Of a stretch of DNA of 9,233 nt, positions 6,516 to 9,233 are shown one piece after another. This DNA is from JAVVHH01 sp050954595 (GTDB taxonomy: Bacteria > Pseudomonadota > Alphaproteobacteria > Acetobacterales > Acetobacteraceae): assembly GCA_050954595.1 (NCBI GenBank), contig JBPBQE010000049.1:1-9233 (forward strand), written 5' to 3'. Positions within the stretch are counted from its first letter, which is position 1; every line of letters starts with the position of its first letter. Under the pieces are notes generated by a model. The model was not told the DNA's origin, did not search any database, and saw only the letters and a program-made list of their open reading frames with translations. The position numbers and the translations under genes were made by a program.

Positions 6516-6550
6516 TCGCCGCGACTAGATACTCTTCCGAAAGAGCACGA

Positions 6551-7480
6551 ATGAAAATATTCGCTCGAACTGCTTTGCCGATTGCGGCTACTCTATTGGT
6601 GGGATCCACGGCTGCTCATGCTGTCCCGCTCTCATTGTATGCCGCAGGCAGCCTTAGCGGCGCGCTCAGCACGGTGGCGGCCGACTACACCGCCGCGACC
6701 GGCACGCCGGTGACCACCACGTTCCAACCCTCCGGCACGATCCGCCAGGAGATCGAGGCCGGGACGGTGCATCCGGATGTGTTCGCCTCCGCCGACACGG
6801 GCAACCCGCTCACGCTGAACCTGGAGGGCCTGTCCGGGCCGGTGATCAACTTCGCCAGCAACAGGGTCGTTGCCGTCGCCAAGTCGAGCCTCGGGCTGAC
6901 CTCGGCCAACCTGCTGTCGACGCTGCTCTCCCCGTCCGTCATGATCGGCACATCGACGCCGGTATCCGATCCGTTGGGCGACTACACCGAGCAGGTGTTC
7001 GCCCTGGCCAACGGCGTGTCGCCGGGCGCCAAGTCGACGCTCGACGCCAAGGCGCAGCGGCTCGTCGGTGGCCCGGCGGCTCCCACGGTTCCTGCCGGAC
7101 AGAACAGCCTGGTGTATTTCGTCGACATCACCGGCCAGGCCAACGTGTTCCTGACCTACTACACGTCGGCCATCGCGGCCTTGGCGCTCGACACGAACCT
7201 CGTTTCGGTCGACCTACCGAGCAACCTGGCGGTCTCGGCCCAATACGGCGAGACCGTCATCAACGGCGCTAGCCCGGGGGCGCAGTCGCTCGCTGACTAT
7301 CTGCTGTCGCCGACCGCGCAAGCCGTGCTGGCCCGCAACGGCTTCGGGCCGCCGGCCGCCGTGCCGGAGCCGGCGAGCGGATTCCTGCTGGCCGCGGGCC
7401 TTGCGGGTCTTGCCGCGCTGATGGCGAGACAGCACCTTTCTATCTCTCACCGGAACGAGCCGGCGAGCAACGAGATCTGA
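6551..7480 (+). CDS. ModA-like periplasmic oxyanion-binding protein with C-terminal PEP-CTERM-like sorting tail
   Basis: The 309-residue protein begins with a Sec signal peptide (MKIFARTALPIAATLLVGSTAAHA, cleavage likely after AHA at residue 24). The mature part resembles ModA-type solute-binding proteins: LYAAGSLSGALSTVAADYTAATG, FQPSGTIRQEIEAG, HPDVFASAD (75-82), NRVVAVAKSS, a hinge region DPLGDYTEQVF (140-150) and GQANVFLTYYTSAIAA (195-210), then a helix ending ADYLLSPTAQAVLARNGFGP. Molybdate or tungstate is therefore the likely ligand. Unlike normal ModA it ends with AAVPEPASGFLLAAGLAGLAALMARQHL: VPEP (271-274), a hydrophobic segment (277-291) and a basic end, as in PEP-CTERM proteins handled by exosortase, though the tail after it is longer than usual. 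No permease or ATPase gene is adjacent. I use ATG 6551 because the signal peptide begins there; GAAAGAG precedes it. It lies 35 bases after one aldehyde dehydrogenase and 41 before the next. Confidence 0.85.
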   Translation: MKIFARTALPIAATLLVGSTAAHAVPLSLYAAGSLSGALSTVAADYTAATGTPVTTTFQPSGTIRQEIEAGTVHPDVFASADTGNPLTLNLEGLSGPVINFASNRVVAVAKSSLGLTSANLLSTLLSPSVMIGTSTPVSDPLGDYTEQVFALANGVSPGAKSTLDAKAQRLVGGPAAPTVPAGQNSLVYFVDITGQANVFLTYYTSAIAALALDTNLVSVDLPSNLAVSAQYGETVINGASPGAQSLADYLLSPTAQAVLARNGFGPPAAVPEPASGFLLAAGLAGLAALMARQHLSISHRNEPASNEI

Positions 7481-7521
7481 AGCGGGCAGAACCGCTCGGA
7501 TACACGAGGGAGAAGACAAAA

Positions 7522-9021
7522 ATGGACGTCTCCGTTTCGCTCAACACGCTTAGCAGCGCGGTAAAGGACTTCATCGCCAAGCCACGGCAATTGCTGATCG
7601 ATGGTCAGTGGGTCGATGCCAAGAGCGGCAAGACTTTCGCCGTCTATGATCCATCCACCGGACAGCAGATCGCCGAGGTCGCCGAAGCCGATGCGGCGGA
7701 CGTGAACCTTGCCGCCGCCGCTGCCCGCCGCGCCTTCGACAATGGTCCGTGGGCCACGATGAAGCCCAATGAGCGCGCCCGGCTGCTGTGGAAGCTGTCG
7801 GACCTCATGGAGGCTCATGCCGACGAACTGGCCGAGCTGGAAAGCCTCGACAACGGCAAGCCCATCACCGTGGCCAAGGCGGCCGACGTGCCGTTCTCCA
7901 TCGAGACGTTCCGCTACATGGCGGGCTGGCCGACCAAGCTGTCCGGCAAGACGCTGAACATCTCCGCCCCGGGCGACTACCACAGCTACATCCTGCGCGA
8001 GCCGGTCGGCGTCGTCGGCCAGATTATCCCGTGGAACTTCCCGCTGCTGATGGCGGCCTGGAAACTCGGCCCGGCCTTGGCAACGGGATGCACGGTCGTG
8101 CTCAAGCCCGCCGAACAGACGCCGCTGACGGCGCTGCGCCTGGGCGAACTGATCATGGAGGCCGGCTTCCCGCCGGGCGTGGTCAACATCCTCCCAGGCT
8201 TCGGCGAGACCGCCGGTGCGGCGATCGCCAACCATCCGGACGTCGACAAGGTCGCCTTCACCGGCAGCACCGAGGTCGGCAAGATTATTGCCCGCGCGGC
8301 GACCGGCAATCTCAAGAAGGTCTCGCTCGAGCTCGGCGGCAAGTCGCCGGTCATCGTGTTCCCCGACGCCGACATGGAGCGGGTCATCCCCGGGGCGGCG
8401 AGCGCGATCTTCTTCAATCAGGGGCAAACCTGCTGCGCCGGGTCACGCCTGTTCGTGCATGAGAAGATCTTCGACAAGGTCATCGAGGGCGTGTCCGACG
8501 TGGCCAGCAAGCTCAAGGTCGGCCCCGGCCTCGATCCCTCGACCGAGATTGGGCCGCTGGTCTCCGACGAGCAGTTCAGCCGTGTCCGCGGGTTCCTCGA
8601 CAGCGGCCGGGCCGAGGGTGCCACGGTGGCGACCGGCGGCGGCACGGTCGGTAATGCCGGCTACTTCGTGCAGCCGACGGTGCTGATCAACGTCAAGCCC
8701 GAGATGAAGGTGGTCCGCGAGGAGATCTTCGGCCCGGTGTTGGTGGCCGAGCGCTACAATGACGACGATCTGGACCGGATCGCCAAGGAGGCCAACGACA
8801 CGATGTATGGCCTGGCCGGCTCGGTCTGGACCCGCGATCTCGGCATCGCGCACAAGATGGCGCGGCGCATCAAAGCGGGCACGGTGTGGATCAACTGCCA
8901 CAACGTATTCGACGTGTCGCAGCCGTTCGGCGGCTACAAGCAGTCCGGCTGGGGCCGCGAACTCGGCGAAGAAGTGCTGAACAACTACATGGAAACCAAG
9001 TCGGTCACTGCCGCTCTCTGA
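7522..9021 (+). CDS. NAD(P)-dependent aldehyde dehydrogenase (second of two)
   Basis: The 499-residue protein is another complete aldehyde dehydrogenase. It has LLIDGQWVDA, catalytic Asn172 in IIPWNFPL, Lys195 in VVLKPAE, FTGSTEVGK (247-254), the general base Glu270 in LELGGKSP, nucleophile Cys304 in NQGQTCCAG, Glu401 in EEIFGP and the C-terminal QPFGGYKQSGWGREL. It is a clear but distant paralogue of the enzyme at 5022: the classical PWNF and CC active-site elements are kept here and changed there. By eye it is nearest the phenylacetaldehyde/betaine aldehyde dehydrogenase branch; the substrate is not determined by sequence. GAGGGAGAAG precedes the ATG, giving a good ribosome binding site. 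It is the last gene of the operon, with a hairpin terminator 15 bases after its stop. Like its partner it is soluble and independent of molybdenum. Confidence 0.95.
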   Translation: MDVSVSLNTLSSAVKDFIAKPRQLLIDGQWVDAKSGKTFAVYDPSTGQQIAEVAEADAADVNLAAAAARRAFDNGPWATMKPNERARLLWKLSDLMEAHADELAELESLDNGKPITVAKAADVPFSIETFRYMAGWPTKLSGKTLNISAPGDYHSYILREPVGVVGQIIPWNFPLLMAAWKLGPALATGCTVVLKPAEQTPLTALRLGELIMEAGFPPGVVNILPGFGETAGAAIANHPDVDKVAFTGSTEVGKIIARAATGNLKKVSLELGGKSPVIVFPDADMERVIPGAASAIFFNQGQTCCAGSRLFVHEKIFDKVIEGVSDVASKLKVGPGLDPSTEIGPLVSDEQFSRVRGFLDSGRAEGATVATGGGTVGNAGYFVQPTVLINVKPEMKVVREEIFGPVLVAERYNDDDLDRIAKEANDTMYGLAGSVWTRDLGIAHKMARRIKAGTVWINCHNVFDVSQPFGGYKQSGWGRELGEEVLNNYMETKSVTAAL

Positions 9022-9036
9022 TCAATCTATTTTGCA

Positions 9037-9063
9037 CGGGGACGCCAGCTGGCGTCTCCGTTT
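9037..9063 (+). terminator. Intrinsic terminator after the aldehyde dehydrogenase operon
   Basis: The palindrome GACGCCAGCTGGCGTC (9041-9056) is extended on both sides by CGGG/TCCG, so the fold reaches 9037-9060 with one G-T pair, and is followed by TTT. It begins 15 bases after the stop codon of the second aldehyde dehydrogenase. The T-run is short, so termination may be partial, but the position is exactly that expected for the end of the unit. Confidence 0.75.
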
Positions 9064-9224
9064 CAACATCATGATTTAGGTAAGCCCATGTGTTTGCGCC
9101 GTCGACTGCGAGAAACGATGCTCGCGGTCGCGCTATTATACCAATGCTTCCTGATCCTGACTCGTGGGCCTTGCCCGACGCGGCGTGCATGTGATTCAGG
9201 AAAGGCGGATCGAGGAGTTCCGCC
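9064..9224. other. Non-coding stretch after the operon terminator
   Basis: I see no gene in this stretch. It contains a CGCTATTATACC segment (9131-9142) and the inverted repeat TTCCTGATC/GATTCAGGAA (9148-9156, 9193-9202). It separates the terminated aldehyde dehydrogenase operon from the gene beginning at the right edge, and may include the end of a mobile element. Confidence 0.4.
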
Positions 9225-9233
9225 ATGCCGCTT
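9225..9233 (+). CDS. Start of a gene cut by the right edge, possibly a transposase
   Basis: Only three codons (Met-Pro-Leu) are inside the window. The start is supported by GAGGAG (9212-9217) seven bases before the ATG. Upstream, 9160-9200 is more AT-mixed and carries an imperfect inverted repeat, TTCCTGATC (9148-9156) and GATTCAGGAA (9193-9202). The combination of GGGCCTTGC, GTGCATGTGATTCAGG and an ATG soon after reminds me of the left end of IS5-family elements, so an insertion sequence is a fair guess, but no protein evidence is available here. Confidence 0.35.

Noticed and set aside
6317..6550. N-terminal extension of the ModA-like gene into the aldehyde dehydrogenase
   Set aside because: The signal peptide begins exactly at ATG 6551, and the upstream part is only an out-of-frame reading of the dehydrogenase.
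7447..8427. Long open frame on the minus strand (326 residues) opposite the second aldehyde dehydrogenase
   Set aside because: It is antisense to a clear, full-length enzyme gene, is rich in Arg, Gly and Asp with no domain pattern, and is the usual side effect of high GC at third codon positions.
1..9233. CRISPR array, tRNA or rRNA genes, long repeats
   Set aside because: No regularly spaced repeats, cloverleaf patterns or ribosomal RNA sequence were seen; the only larger internal similarity is between the two aldehyde dehydrogenase genes, which is protein-family homology.

Overview
The window looks like chromosomal (or large-plasmid) DNA of a high-GC, Gram-negative bacterium, most likely an alphaproteobacterium of the Acetobacteraceae/Rhodospirillales type. 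That assignment is an inference from GC-rich codon use, from the single-domain ModE type and from a PEP-CTERM-like sorting tail; no ribosomal or other marker gene is present to confirm it.

The layout is two divergent transcription units around a short control region at about 3638-3786. The leftward unit runs, in transcription order, through a ModE-type winged-helix regulator without its molybdate-binding domains (3637-3275), a 69-residue Mop/TOBE molybdate-binding protein (3222-3013), a secreted molybdopterin-oxidoreductase-like protein that has lost its C-terminal part (3009-2653), a MOSC-domain protein (2579-1818), a YdcZ-type small membrane protein (1767-1315), a 12-helix MFS transporter (1318-170) and possibly the start of one more gene running off the left edge (159-1). 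The first four of these have a molybdenum theme. The two transporters overlap by ATGA and are probably made together; their substrates are not known.

The rightward unit starts with a DUF2325 coiled-coil protein (3787-5025) whose stop overlaps the start of an NAD(P)-dependent aldehyde dehydrogenase (5022-6515). It continues with a ModA-like periplasmic binding protein carrying a C-terminal VPEP/transmembrane/basic tail (6551-7480) and a second aldehyde dehydrogenase (7522-9021), and closes with a good hairpin terminator (9037-9063). Gaps of -4, 35 and 41 bases suggest one operon. After the terminator is about 160 bases without a gene, and then a ribosome binding site and ATG for a gene that leaves the window after three codons.

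The control region holds an imperfect inverted repeat, CGCTATGT-N8-ATATAACG at 3727-3750, that closely resembles the binding site of ModE regulators. Taken together, the window suggests a molybdate-responsive locus. ModE and Mop would sense molybdate and control both their own unit and an operon that couples two cofactor-independent aldehyde dehydrogenases to an orphan, possibly surface-anchored, oxyanion-binding protein and a His/Cys-rich DUF2325 protein. A plausible but unproven reading is a molybdenum-sparing aldehyde oxidation system that is switched when Mo-dependent aldehyde oxidoreductases cannot be matured.
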